Positions 1 to 7,241 of a stretch of DNA of 64,000 nt are shown here, in pieces. Origin of the DNA: DASSQJ01 sp963730165 (GTDB lineage: Bacteria; Actinomycetota; Actinomycetes; Actinomycetales; Dermatophilaceae); the NCBI GenBank assembly GCA_963730165.1, contig CAVSQS010000002.1, positions 558,001 through 622,000 on the forward strand, in the 5' to 3' direction. The notes beneath the pieces were generated by a model. That model saw nothing but the letters and a program-made list of their open reading frames with translations. It searched no databases and was not told the DNA's origin. The position numbers and the translations under genes are program-made. Position 1 is the first letter of the stretch. Each line of letters opens with the position of its first letter.

Positions 1-898
1 GCCGCACGAGGTCGTCGGCCTCGACACCCGTCGGGCCGAGCATCTCCTCGATGAGGGAGACCCAGACCGCGCTGAGGACGGGCACGTTGACCGACCACAC
101 GAGGGGCGGGATGAGCCCCGGGAGCATGTCGCGGGCCAGCCGGGAGGACCACGTCCGGGCGGAGGTGGCGAGGCCCGTGATCGGGCGCCACTGCACGAGG
201 TGGACCTCCTCGCCGTCCCACACCCACTCCACGTCGGCGGGCTGTCCGGCTCGTGAGGCCACGCCCCGGACGGTGTCGACGATCTGCGCGAGGAGGTCCT
301 CGCCGAGGGGTGGCGCCTCCGGCGCAGTCCGGATGCCGCGGGGACCCACCCGCCACCGAGCGGGCTCGGCGCCGTGCCCGACGAGGGCGTCGCCACGGCC
401 CGCGACCGCCTCCACCAGGATCTCGTCCAGCCCCGTGACCGGGTCACGGCTGAACGCGACCCCGGAGACGCGTGGCCGGGCCATCTCCTGGAAGACGACG
501 GCCATCCGCAGCGAGCCCGGGTCGACACCGACCCGCTCGGCATACGCCCGCGCGCGGTCGGAGCGCAGCGACCCGATGACCGCCCGTGCCGCGGCGAGGG
601 CCCCGTCCACGTCCCCGACGTCGAGGACACTGACGAACTGCCCCGCGAACGAGCGTTCGCCGTGGTCCTCGACGTTCGCCGACGAGCGCACCGCGTACCG
701 ACGGCCCGGCACGAGCAGGTCACCCAACGCCTCGCGCAGGCCGTCGAGGTCGCCGGACCGGTCCAGCGCGGCCGCATGACGGAACGGCAGAGCGGCGCCG
801 TCCGGCACCCGGAACCCGGCAGCCATCAGCCATCCCAGCCGTGCTGCCTTCCCGCCGACGTCCGCGGCGTCGGGGGCGCCCCTGAGGTCGATCAGCAT
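1..898 (-). CDS. PEP synthase / pyruvate phosphate dikinase-type protein, N-terminal part (partial)
   Basis: This gene enters from the left edge of the window, so only the first 299 codons are visible. The N-terminal nucleotide-binding half of PEP synthase/PPDK enzymes is recognisable: GGKAARLGWLMAAGFRVPDG near residue 15, then AVRSSANVEDHGERSFAGQF, then a FQEM...SGVAFSRDPVTG block, and VEWVWDGEEVHLVQWRPIT near residue 225. In this family that half binds ATP and phosphorylates a central histidine domain, which lies outside the window. The ATG at 896-898 is preceded by AAGGAG at good spacing. The protein could be PEP synthase, PPDK or a rifampin phosphotransferase-like relative; the N-terminal half alone does not separate them. 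Confidence 0.8.
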   Translation of the reverse strand, partial: MLIDLRGAPDAADVGGKAARLGWLMAAGFRVPDGAALPFRHAAALDRSGDLDGLREALGDLLVPGRRYAVRSSANVEDHGERSFAGQFVSVLDVGDVDGALAAARAVIGSLRSDRARAYAERVGVDPGSLRMAVVFQEMARPRVSGVAFSRDPVTGLDEILVEAVAGRGDALVGHGAEPARWRVGPRGIRTAPEAPPLGEDLLAQIVDTVRGVASRAGQPADVEWVWDGEEVHLVQWRPITGLATSARTWSSRLARDMLPGLIPPLVWSVNVPVLSAVWVSLIEEMLGPTGVEADDLVR

Positions 899-1016
899 CG
901 TGGCTCCTTGCTCGACCCCACCCTAGCGACGGGGGGTCGGCGGACCCAGTGTCGAGGGCGGCGGCGTGACGCTCGTCTCCTCGAGCGGGGTCGCGCGGCG
1001 GGCGGACAATGGTGGC

Positions 1017-1595
1017 GTGACCGAGCAGCAGCGATTCACCGTCGTCGAGGCCTTCCCGGAGTTCGAGCTCCGCCGGTACGACGCCTGCGTCGTCGCGGAG
1101 GTCGAGGTGGCCGGCTCGATGGACAGCGCCGGCACCCGGGCCTTCCGTCGCCTCGTCGGCTACATCGGCGGTCAGAACCGGACTCGGCGGTCACTGGCGA
1201 TGACGGCACCGGTGGTCCAGGCTCCGGCCGGGCGCACCATCGCGATGACGGCACCGGTCGTGCAGGAGGAGCAGGGCGACCGCCACGTCGTCGGGTTCGT
1301 CATGCCTGCGGGAGAGACGCTCGAGACGCTGCCCGATCCCGAGGACACCGCCGTCTCCCTCCGCCAGGTGCCCGAGGAGTTCGCTGCAGCGATGCGCTAC
1401 TCCGGTCGCTGGACCGAGTCCGCGTACCGGGAGCGGGTGGCACGACTGCGCGACGCGGTGGCCCGAGCCGGCCTGACCGTGACCGGCCCACCCCGGTGGG
1501 CACGCTTCGACCCACCGTGGACGCCGTGGTTCCTCCGGCACAACGAGGTCGTGCTACCCGTCGCAGCCCCGGCGCCTTCCTCGGGCCGCGACTGA
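1017..1595 (+). CDS. SOUL-family heme-binding-like protein
   Basis: The 192-residue product matches the SOUL/HBP family: an N-terminal EAFPEFELRRYDACVVAEV strand region, FRRLVGYIGGQN, and two MTAPVV motifs, followed by PWTPWFLRHNEVVLPV at the C-terminus. Eukaryotic members bind heme or related tetrapyrroles; bacterial members are mostly uncharacterised. The GTG at 1017 is preferred because homology starts just after it; an upstream in-frame ATG at 966 would add 17 residues unlike the family. The gene is divergent from the PEP-synthase-like gene and appears monocistronic. No signal peptide or membrane segment is evident. Confidence 0.85.
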   Translation: MTEQQRFTVVEAFPEFELRRYDACVVAEVEVAGSMDSAGTRAFRRLVGYIGGQNRTRRSLAMTAPVVQAPAGRTIAMTAPVVQEEQGDRHVVGFVMPAGETLETLPDPEDTAVSLRQVPEEFAAAMRYSGRWTESAYRERVARLRDAVARAGLTVTGPPRWARFDPPWTPWFLRHNEVVLPVAAPAPSSGRD

Positions 1596-1634
1596 CGTGC
1601 CGCGCTTCTCCTCTGGGTACCCGCTGCCGACTGG

Positions 1635-1649
1635 ACGTTGAAGCGGAAC
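1635..1649 (-). repeat. 15-bp repeat resembling the ychF 3' end (copy 1)
   Basis: ACGTTGAAGCGGAAC is present here and again at 5576-5590. Read on the minus strand it encodes FRFNV, the usual last residues of YchF. The copy at 5576 lies in a longer ychF-tail fragment that ends in a stop; this copy has no stop and continues into unrelated sequence. With the present ychF end at 6120-6182 it may mark junctions of past insertion at ychF. Confidence 0.45.
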
Positions 1650-1700
1650 GAAGAACCGGGGTATTCGACCCTCGTTGATGGCCGTCGGGAGCGGCTGGAA

Positions 1701-1822
1701 AACATGCCCTGAACTGCGGAAACGTGGCTGCCTGACCGTTGGGCGTCGACGAGAACCGGTCCCGGACGAACCTCTTGCGGCCTGTTTGCGGACCGCAATG
1801 CGATCCGCGCCTGCGCACTGCG
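1701..1822. repeat. Diverged repeat, left copy of a pair flanking the 1.8-5.5 kb segment
   Basis: This noncoding stretch shares words with 5470-5566. CTGAACTGCGGAAACG is identical at 1709-1724 and 5549-5564. AGAACCGG, CTTGCGG and a TGCGG...AATGCGAT block near 1750-1805 recur near 5475-5535. The order of the words differs between copies, so the repeat is rearranged or degenerate. No protein-coding signal is visible in the 1596-1847 gap. Confidence 0.4.
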
Positions 1823-1847
1823 CGAAGGTCAGCGGGCCGGGGTTGGC

Positions 1848-2164
1848 TCACTCCTCGCGACGCGCCGCCTCCCAGTCGTGTCCGCCGTCGAACACACCGA
1901 GGACGTTCACAGCGACCTCCCCCGAGGACCCGTCGATCTCGTAGGCGATCAGCGTCCGCTTCTTGAAGGTGGCGGTCCGCATGCCCGGTCGGATGTCGTC
2001 GAGCGTTCTTCCGGCACGCGGGAACAGGAGGATGCGGTCGATGAAGTCGAGGATCGCCGAGACGAGCGCTGCGCGACGTCCGGAGACGCCTTGTCGGTGA
2101 TCCAGTCGTCGAGATCGTTGAGCTGCCGCTGGGCTTCCGGAGTGAAAGTGACCCGGCCCGTCAT
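1848..2164 (-). pseudogene. ParE/RelE-family toxin gene, frameshifted
   Basis: The frame opening at the ATG at 2162-2164 reads MTGRVTFTPEAQRQLNDLDD then WITDKASPDVAQR, a typical ParE/RelE toxin N-terminus. The rest of the toxin, ILDFIDRILLFPRAGRTLDD through DIRPGMRTATFKKRTLIAYE to DGGHDWEAARREE and a stop at 1848, lies in a different frame. One missing base near 2066 explains the break; restoring it gives a 105-residue protein of normal family length. Toxins of this family either inhibit gyrase (ParE) or cleave mRNA on the ribosome (RelE); sequence alone does not decide which. The start overlaps the antitoxin stop in ATGA. It is either a decayed toxin or a one-base sequence error. Confidence 0.75.
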
Positions 2165-2352
2165 GAACGGGCGGACCACTTGGCCTCGAAGCCGGCGCGG
2201 ATGTCCTCAGCCGGGATCGCCCTGGACGGGTCGGCTTTGAGGGCGTCGCAAGCGGCGGCAGCCTGGGTGCGGAGCCACGATTCGGAGGCCAGGTCGAAGG
2301 CTTCTTGCGGGGCGACCGATTCGAGCAATCGGAGCGCGACGTGCTTGCGCAC
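2161..2352 (-). CDS. Putative antitoxin of the ParE/RelE-type module
   Basis: A 63-residue frame starts at GTG 2350-2352 and ends in a TGA that overlaps the toxin ATG by four bases, the usual layout of an antitoxin upstream of its toxin. The C-terminal half, CDALKADPSRAIPAEDIRAG then FEAKWSARS, resembles toxin-binding tails of small antitoxins. The first part, HVALRLLESVAPQEAFDLAS, is not an obvious ribbon-helix-helix, so the DNA-binding part is unassigned. The frame stays open upstream of the GTG, so a longer product is possible. Assignment rests mainly on context. Confidence 0.6.
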   Translation of the reverse strand: MRKHVALRLLESVAPQEAFDLASESWLRTQAAAACDALKADPSRAIPAEDIRAGFEAKWSARS

Positions 2353-2447
2353 CTCTCGTTCGCGCAGGCCGCGGTCCTGACCGATTCCCAGGGAACCTTC
2401 ACATCCCCACCACGTCCGTTTCGCGATACGTGAGTGACAATCGAAGC

Positions 2448-3608
2448 ATGGCCCTCTTCGAGCGTTACCCCCGTGCCCGCTGGGCTGCGCCCGCCCTGGC
2501 CGGCGCGCTGGTGGTCAGTGGCGTGGCTGTGGCCCAGGCGAGCACCGGCGGCTCCAGCGACCTGCCTCCGCAGACGGCCTCGCAGCTGTTGGTCGACCTG
2601 CAGGGCGCCCGGCCGACCCCGCTCAGCGGCAGCGTGAGCCAGACGATGGACCTCGGCTTGCCGGACATCTCGTCGATCACCTCGGGCGCGCAGGGCCCCG
2701 GCTCGTTCAGCCCGGTGGTGCTGCTCTCCGGTACGCACACCTGGCGGGTCTGGTACGCCGACCCGCAGCACGCGCGCCTGGCCTTGATGGACGGCAGCGA
2801 CGAGTACGACGTCATCCGCAACGGCTCCGACATCTGGCTCTGGTCGAGCACCGACCAGTCCGTGGTGCACGCCACGGCTCCGGCGAAGGCCGCCACCGAC
2901 GGCACGTCCACACCGACGCTGCAGCCGACGAAGCCGGACGGTACGCCGCTTCCCGACCTGTCAACGCCCGAGGCCGCGGCCGCCTGGGCGATCCAGCAGC
3001 TCGACCCGAGCACGCAGATCGCGACCACCAGCTCCGAGAAGGTGGCCGGACGCGACGCCTACGGGCTCGTGCTCACGCCGCGCACCTCGGACTCGCTCGT
3101 CGGCTCGGTACGCATCTCGCTGGATGCCGAGACCTCGCTGCCCTTGGCGGTCACGATCACGCCGCGCGGGTCCGGTACTGCGGCGGTTGACGTGCGCTAC
3201 ACCAGCCTGAGCCTGGGGGCACCGCCCGGTTCGGTCTTCGACTTCACGCCCCCGCCCGGCGCCGCCGTGACCGCACCGGAAAGGCATGCCGGTTCGGGCA
3301 CGGACGCTGAGCGCCCCGGTGCGGCGGCGGGCGGCCAGAAGCCCACCGTGGTCGGCACCGGATGGTCCAGCGTCGTTGTCGGCACGCTGCCGGACACGTC
3401 CGCGGGCTCCTCCGGCGACGCGGCTTCGCAGGACCCGATGGCCGCCATCCAGGCCCTTCTGCCAGTCGTGTCGGGCTCGTGGGGCAGCGGCCACCTGCTC
3501 TCGACCCGGCTGCTCTCGGCCGTCATCACCGACGACGGGCGGTTCGCGGCCGGCGCGGTCGAGCCATCCGTCCTCTACACAGCGCTCGAGTCCACGCCGG
3601 CGACGTGA
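2448..3608 (+). CDS. LolA/RseB-like secreted or membrane-anchored lipid-carrier-type protein
   Basis: The 386-residue protein begins with an Arg-containing N-terminus and a hydrophobic stretch (AAPALAGALVVSGVAVAQA, residues about 12-30), a signal peptide or anchor. The body shows the pattern of actinobacterial LolA-like/DUF2092 proteins: THTWRVWYADPQHARLALMD, SDEYDVIRNGSDIWLWSSTD, and a YTSLSLGAPPGSVFDFTPPP segment before a Gly/Ala/Pro-rich tail. The ATG at 2448 is chosen; an in-frame GTG at 2430 would add six residues ahead of the signal. It overlaps the next gene by GTGA, so it is translationally coupled to an ABC exporter. Similar LolA/ABC trios are known in Streptomyces and relatives; the substrate is unknown. 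Confidence 0.75.
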   Translation: MALFERYPRARWAAPALAGALVVSGVAVAQASTGGSSDLPPQTASQLLVDLQGARPTPLSGSVSQTMDLGLPDISSITSGAQGPGSFSPVVLLSGTHTWRVWYADPQHARLALMDGSDEYDVIRNGSDIWLWSSTDQSVVHATAPAKAATDGTSTPTLQPTKPDGTPLPDLSTPEAAAAWAIQQLDPSTQIATTSSEKVAGRDAYGLVLTPRTSDSLVGSVRISLDAETSLPLAVTITPRGSGTAAVDVRYTSLSLGAPPGSVFDFTPPPGAAVTAPERHAGSGTDAERPGAAAGGQKPTVVGTGWSSVVVGTLPDTSAGSSGDAASQDPMAAIQALLPVVSGSWGSGHLLSTRLLSAVITDDGRFAAGAVEPSVLYTALESTPAT

Positions 3609-4555
3609 CCAACGCCCTCGATGACGGCGCGGCCATCCGCACCGTCGGCCTGACCAAGCGCTTCGGCGCCCAGATCGCCGTCGACGGCATCGACCTGGCC
3701 GTGCCGTTCGGCTCCGTATACGGGTTCCTCGGCCCGAACGGGTCCGGCAAGACGACGACCATCCGGATGCTGCTCGGGCTGGTCCGGGCCACGTCCGGCC
3801 AGGCCGAGGTGCTCGGCGCCGCCGTCCCTGCCCGCTCCGGCGACGTGCTTTCGCGGGTAGGTGCTCTGGTCGAGGGGCCGGGCTTCCACGCACACCTGAC
3901 CGGGGTCGCCAATCTACGGCGGCTCGACGCGGTCGACCGGGCGGCCGACCATGCCACCACCGACGAGCGAATCGACGCAGCGCTGGCCCGGGTGGGCCTG
4001 ACCGCGGCCGCCGGTAAGAAGTTCCGCAAGTACTCGCTTGGGATGAAGCAGCGACTGGCGATTGCCGCGGCGCTGCTCGGGCCGCGTGACGTGCTCGTAC
4101 TCGACGAGCCAACCAACGGCCTGGACCCTCAGGGCACCCGCGAGATCCGTTCTCTCATCGGCGAGCTGGCGGCGGGTGGGGTCACTGTGTTCGTGTCCAG
4201 CCACCTGCTGGCCGAGGTCGAGCAGGTCGCCACGCACGTCGGCATCATGAGCGCCGGCCGGCTGGTGGCGCAGGGGACGGTCGAGGAGCTGCGGATGGCC
4301 CGGCGGACCACCGTCCGAGTCGTTACCGAGCAACCCGGGGCGGCCGCCGAGGTGCTCACCCGGCTGGGGCTCACCGAAGTCACCGCCACGGCCGCAGGGG
4401 TGAGCGGAACCCCGGGCCCGGAGCATCGGGCGTCGGAGGTGGTCGCGGCCCTGGTCGCGGCGGGAGTTCCGGTCGAGGGGTTCACCGTGAACCGGCCGAC
4501 CTTGGAGGAGCTGTTCGTCGAGCTGACCGGCGAGGGGTACGACGTCAATGCATGA
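3605..4555 (+). CDS. ABC exporter ATP-binding protein
   Basis: This 316-residue ATPase has a Walker A GPNGSGKT (residues 43-50), a signature variant YSLGMKQRLAIA, Walker B VLVLDEPTNGLDP and H-loop VFVSSHLLAE. The short C-terminal extension after about residue 215 is typical of DrrA/CcmA-like export ATPases that pair with ABC-2 permeases. The GTG start lies inside the stop of the LolA-like gene (GTGA), and the 3' end overlaps the permease by eight bases, so the three genes form one operon. The protein acts at the cytoplasmic membrane; the exported compound cannot be told from sequence. Confidence 0.92.
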   Translation: MTNALDDGAAIRTVGLTKRFGAQIAVDGIDLAVPFGSVYGFLGPNGSGKTTTIRMLLGLVRATSGQAEVLGAAVPARSGDVLSRVGALVEGPGFHAHLTGVANLRRLDAVDRAADHATTDERIDAALARVGLTAAAGKKFRKYSLGMKQRLAIAAALLGPRDVLVLDEPTNGLDPQGTREIRSLIGELAAGGVTVFVSSHLLAEVEQVATHVGIMSAGRLVAQGTVEELRMARRTTVRVVTEQPGAAAEVLTRLGLTEVTATAAGVSGTPGPEHRASEVVAALVAAGVPVEGFTVNRPTLEELFVELTGEGYDVNA

Positions 4556-5372
4556 GGACCTGCGCTTCCTCGGCTCCGAGCTGCGGCTGACCGCGTCTCG
4601 GCGGCGGAACCAGGCGGGCCTGCTCGTACTGATGTCGCTGCCGGTGTTCATCACGGTCGCCATCCGACTCTCCAGCAGGCCTAGTGACGGGCACGGTGGC
4701 GGTGCCGGGTTCATCGACCAGATCACCGCCAACGGGGTGTTCGCCGCGTTCGCCGCGCTCACCATCGAGATTGGGCTGTTCCTGCCGATGGGGGTGGCCA
4801 TGGTCAGCGGCGACGCGGTTGCGGGCGAGGCGCAGTCCGGCACGCTGCGGTACCTGCTCAGTGTGCCGGTCGGGCGCACCCGGCTGCTCGCCGTCAAGTA
4901 CCTCGCGCTGGTCATCACCGGCCTGGTCGGCGCGTTCGCTGTCGCGGCCACCGGCGTCCTCGCGGGCGTTCTCGTGTTCGGGACCGGTCCGCTGACGACG
5001 CTGTCCGGCACCCAGATCCCGCTGGCCGACGGGCTGTGGCGGCTGGTGCTGTCGACGCTGTACGTGTCGGCCGGGCTCGCGGCGCTCGCTGCGGTCGGCT
5101 TGTTCGTCTCGACGCTGACCGAGCAGCCGATCGCGGCGACCGTGGTGGTCATCGTGTTCTCTACGGCAGCGTGGATCGTGGACTCGATCCCGCAGCTGTC
5201 GGTCATCCACCCGTGGCTGCTGGTCGACCGGTGGCAGGCGTTCGCCGACCTCATGCGCGACCCGCCGGCGTGGGGGACGGTGGTGGCCGGGCTCGGCGTG
5301 GATGCCGCGTACGCGGTGGTGTTCCTGCTGGCGGCGTGGGCGTCCTTCTCCAACCGCGACGTCACCAGCTGA
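4548..5372 (+). CDS. ABC-2 type exporter permease
   Basis: The 274-residue protein has about six hydrophobic segments, including GLLVLMSLPVFITVAI, FAAFAALTIEIGLFLPMG, YLALVITGLVGAFAVAATGV, LSTLYVSAGLAALAAVG, IAATVVVIVFSTAAWIV and the C-terminal AAYAVVFLLAAWASF. The VSGDAVAGEAQSGTLRYLL stretch after the second segment is a conserved ABC-2 permease feature. The ATG at 4548 overlaps the ATPase stop by eight bases; GAGGGG lies upstream. It should dimerise and be driven by the preceding ATPase. No gene follows for 300 bases, so this ends the operon. Confidence 0.9.
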   Translation: MHEDLRFLGSELRLTASRRRNQAGLLVLMSLPVFITVAIRLSSRPSDGHGGGAGFIDQITANGVFAAFAALTIEIGLFLPMGVAMVSGDAVAGEAQSGTLRYLLSVPVGRTRLLAVKYLALVITGLVGAFAVAATGVLAGVLVFGTGPLTTLSGTQIPLADGLWRLVLSTLYVSAGLAALAAVGLFVSTLTEQPIAATVVVIVFSTAAWIVDSIPQLSVIHPWLLVDRWQAFADLMRDPPAWGTVVAGLGVDAAYAVVFLLAAWASFSNRDVTS

Positions 5373-5469
5373 GCTGGGCCTGGCCGCGGCGGCCACGCTC
5401 GCGTCACACCGCCGCCAAGGGGCTACCTCATCGGCCGATCAACTGGCAGCCGAGAGGCCCTGAGATGGC

Positions 5470-5566
5470 GCCTCAGAACCGGCAGTTTCAACCCCTTGCG
5501 CTGAACTTCTTGCGGGCTCTGTGCGGAATGCGATGGGTCGTGCCCCTTCTGAACTGCGGAAACGCG
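5470..5566. repeat. Diverged repeat, right copy
   Basis: This shares CTGAACTGCGGAAACG (5549-5564), AGAACCGG (about 5476) and CTTCTTGCGG...TGTGCGGAATGCGAT (about 5508-5535) with the left copy at 1701-1822. Together they bracket the toxin-antitoxin and ABC exporter genes. They are not simple direct or inverted repeats, so they are not typical insertion-sequence ends. Confidence 0.4.
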
Positions 5567-5571
5567 TCGAT

Positions 5572-5610
5572 TCACACGTTGAAGCGGAACTCGACGTCAC
5601 CGCCGTCCTG
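5572..5610 (-). pseudogene. Displaced fragment of the ychF 3' end
   Basis: On the minus strand these bases read QDGGDVEFRFNV followed by TGA. The normal end of actinobacterial YchF is QDGDVVEFRFNV and a stop. The intact ychF at 6120-7229 instead ends QDGDVVEFRFQQTSGTGGKK. This fragment therefore looks like an original 3' end separated from the gene by about 550 bp that carries a lipoprotein gene. Sequence further upstream on the minus strand is not YchF-like. Confidence 0.6.
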
Positions 5611-5672
5611 GCCTGCTGACGGCGGTCTTGCCCGAGGCTCTGGGCTACTACCCCCCTGTTACGTTGAGGTGC

Positions 5673-6086
5673 ATGGGGGTCCGTGCATCTCTTATGGGGG
5701 GCAGCTTTGCCCTGCTTACGCTTTGCGGGTGCGGCGCGACCTCGTCTGCGACCGTCAGTCGCCCATCGGCGGGCGCATCGGCCTCAGCGGTGCTTGACGC
5801 CTACCTCCGCGCCGTGGTCGCAGGGGACTGCGGCACTGCCCACGCTCTTGCCGCACCGACCTTCGAAGTGGGCAACGGCGATCTCTGTGGGGGCGTCGAC
5901 GTCAAGAACTTCGTCGTGCACGACCCGCCGGCCAAGCCCACGCCCGACGAGGTCGATTACGGCACCGTCCTCACCACCTGAGGAAGTGAGGACGGAACGA
6001 TCCCGCCCGGCAAGACCACGTGGTTCTTCGCCCTCGAGGAGCAGGGCGGCCGGTGGGAGCTCATCGGTGGAGGGTCAGGTCCCTGA
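5673..6086 (+). pseudogene. Lipoprotein gene interrupted by an in-frame TGA
   Basis: The ATG at 5673 opens a lipoprotein signal, MGVRASLMGGSFALLTLCGC, with a lipobox LCGC. The mature part SASAVLDAYLRAVVAGDCGT resembles small NTF2-like or lumazine-binding-type lipoproteins. The frame stops at TGA 5979-5981 after TVLTT but continues in the same frame with GSEDGTIPPGKTTWFFALEE and QGGRWELIGGGSGP to a TGA at 6084-6086. That C-terminus is the expected end for this class, so the first TGA is probably a nonsense mutation of a tryptophan or arginine codon, or a sequence error. Readthrough cannot be excluded. It converges on ychF. Confidence 0.65.
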
Positions 6087-6119
6087 CGCGGTGAGGGAGG
6101 ACTGCTGTCTTGGGGATGG

Positions 6120-7229
6120 CTACTTCTTCCCGCCCGTCCCTGATGTTTGCTGGAACCGGAATTCGACGACGTCACCGTCCTGCATGATGTAGTCCTTGCC
6201 TTCCATCCGGACCCGGCCGGCCGAGCGGGCCGCCGCCATCGAGCCGAGCTCGTCGAGGTCGGAGAACGAGACCACCTCGGCCTTGATGAAGCCGCGCTGG
6301 AAGTCGGTGTGGATGACGCCGGCGGCCTGGGGGGCGGTCCACCCCTGCCGGATGGTCCACGCGCGCGACTCCTTCGGACCGGCCGTGAGGTAGGTCTGCA
6401 GGCCGAGGGTGTGGAAGCCCGTGCGGGCGAGCTGGGTCAGGCCGGACTCCTCCGCGCCGAAGCCCTGGAGCATCTCCAGCGCCTCCTCCGGCTCCATGTC
6501 CATGAGGTCCATCTCGAGCTTGGCGTTGAGGAACACCGCGTCCGCGGGCGCGACAAGAGCGGCCAGGCGGGCGTGCAGGTCGGTGTCGGTCAGCTGGTCC
6601 TCGTCGAGGTTGAAGACGTAGATGAACGGCTTGGTCGTGAGCAGCCCGAGCTGGTCGGCCAGCGCCTTGTCGACACCCGCCGCGGCCCCGGCGGCGTAGA
6701 GCGTCCTCCCCTCCTCGAGCACCGCCTGCGCCGCGAGCGCCGTGTCGAGGACCGCCTTGTCGGTCTTCTTGCCCTTGACCTCCTTGTCGAGCCGCGGGAC
6801 GGCCTTCTCGAGGGTCTGCAGGTCGGCGAGAATGAGCTCGGTGTGGATCGTCTCGATGTCGGACTCCGGCGAGACCTTGCCGTCGACGTGGACGACGTCT
6901 CCGTCCTCGAAGGCGCGGACCACCTGGCAGATCGCGTCCGCCTCGCGGATGTTCGCGAGGAACTTGTTCCCCAGCCCCTCCCCCTCGGACGCTCCCCGGA
7001 CGATCCCAGCGATGTCGACGAAGGAGACCGTGGCCGGGATGACCTTCTCCGAGCCGAAGATCTCGGCGAGCCGGCCGAGGCGGTCATCAGGGAGCGGTAC
7101 GACGCCCACGTTGGGGTCGATCGTCGCGAACGGGTAGTTGGCCGCGAGGACGGTGTTCTCGGTCAGGGCGTTGAACATCGTCGACTTGCCGACGTTCGGG
7201 AGCCCGACGATTCCGATGGTGAGTGCCAC
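6120..7229 (-). CDS. ychF: Ribosome-associated Obg-family ATPase YchF
   Basis: This 369-residue P-loop protein starts MALTIGIVGLPNVGKSTMFN, the YchF/OLA1 G1 motif, and carries FVDIAGIVRGASEGEGLGNK (G3/switch II), a coiled-coil insertion near residues 140-165, and the C-terminal TGS-like domain (KAEVVSFSDL, MEGKDYIMQDGDVVEFRF). YchF prefers ATP over GTP and binds ribosomes. Its tail is unusual: QQTSGTGGKK replaces the usual NV after EFRF, and an NV-type tail lies displaced at 5572-5610. It follows the MFS/patatin fusion gene by 12 bases on the same strand, so the two may be cotranscribed. Confidence 0.96.
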   Translation of the reverse strand: MALTIGIVGLPNVGKSTMFNALTENTVLAANYPFATIDPNVGVVPLPDDRLGRLAEIFGSEKVIPATVSFVDIAGIVRGASEGEGLGNKFLANIREADAICQVVRAFEDGDVVHVDGKVSPESDIETIHTELILADLQTLEKAVPRLDKEVKGKKTDKAVLDTALAAQAVLEEGRTLYAAGAAAGVDKALADQLGLLTTKPFIYVFNLDEDQLTDTDLHARLAALVAPADAVFLNAKLEMDLMDMEPEEALEMLQGFGAEESGLTQLARTGFHTLGLQTYLTAGPKESRAWTIRQGWTAPQAAGVIHTDFQRGFIKAEVVSFSDLDELGSMAAARSAGRVRMEGKDYIMQDGDVVEFRFQQTSGTGGKK

Positions 7230-7241
7230 GGGGTCGAGAGT

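Larger units (their letters stand above)
5373..5672. other. Noncoding gap with diverged repeats and a ychF-tail fragment
   Basis: Three hundred bases without a convincing gene. The stretch 5470-5566 is the right copy of the diverged repeat pair (identical 16-mer at 5549-5564), and 5572-5610 holds a minus-strand ychF C-terminal fragment. I see no clear terminator after the permease; GGCCGCGGCGGCC near 5380-5395 could form a small hairpin. Confidence 0.6.

Noticed and set aside
374..1678. 434-codon plus-strand frame over the left edge
   Set aside because: The opposite strand encodes a clear PEP-synthase-type N-terminus, and the right part overlaps the SOUL gene in another frame.
1600..6120. 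Insertion sequence or prophage in the variable segment
   Set aside because: No transposase, integrase or phage gene and no clean terminal inverted repeats; only diverged repeats and ychF-tail copies support past insertion.
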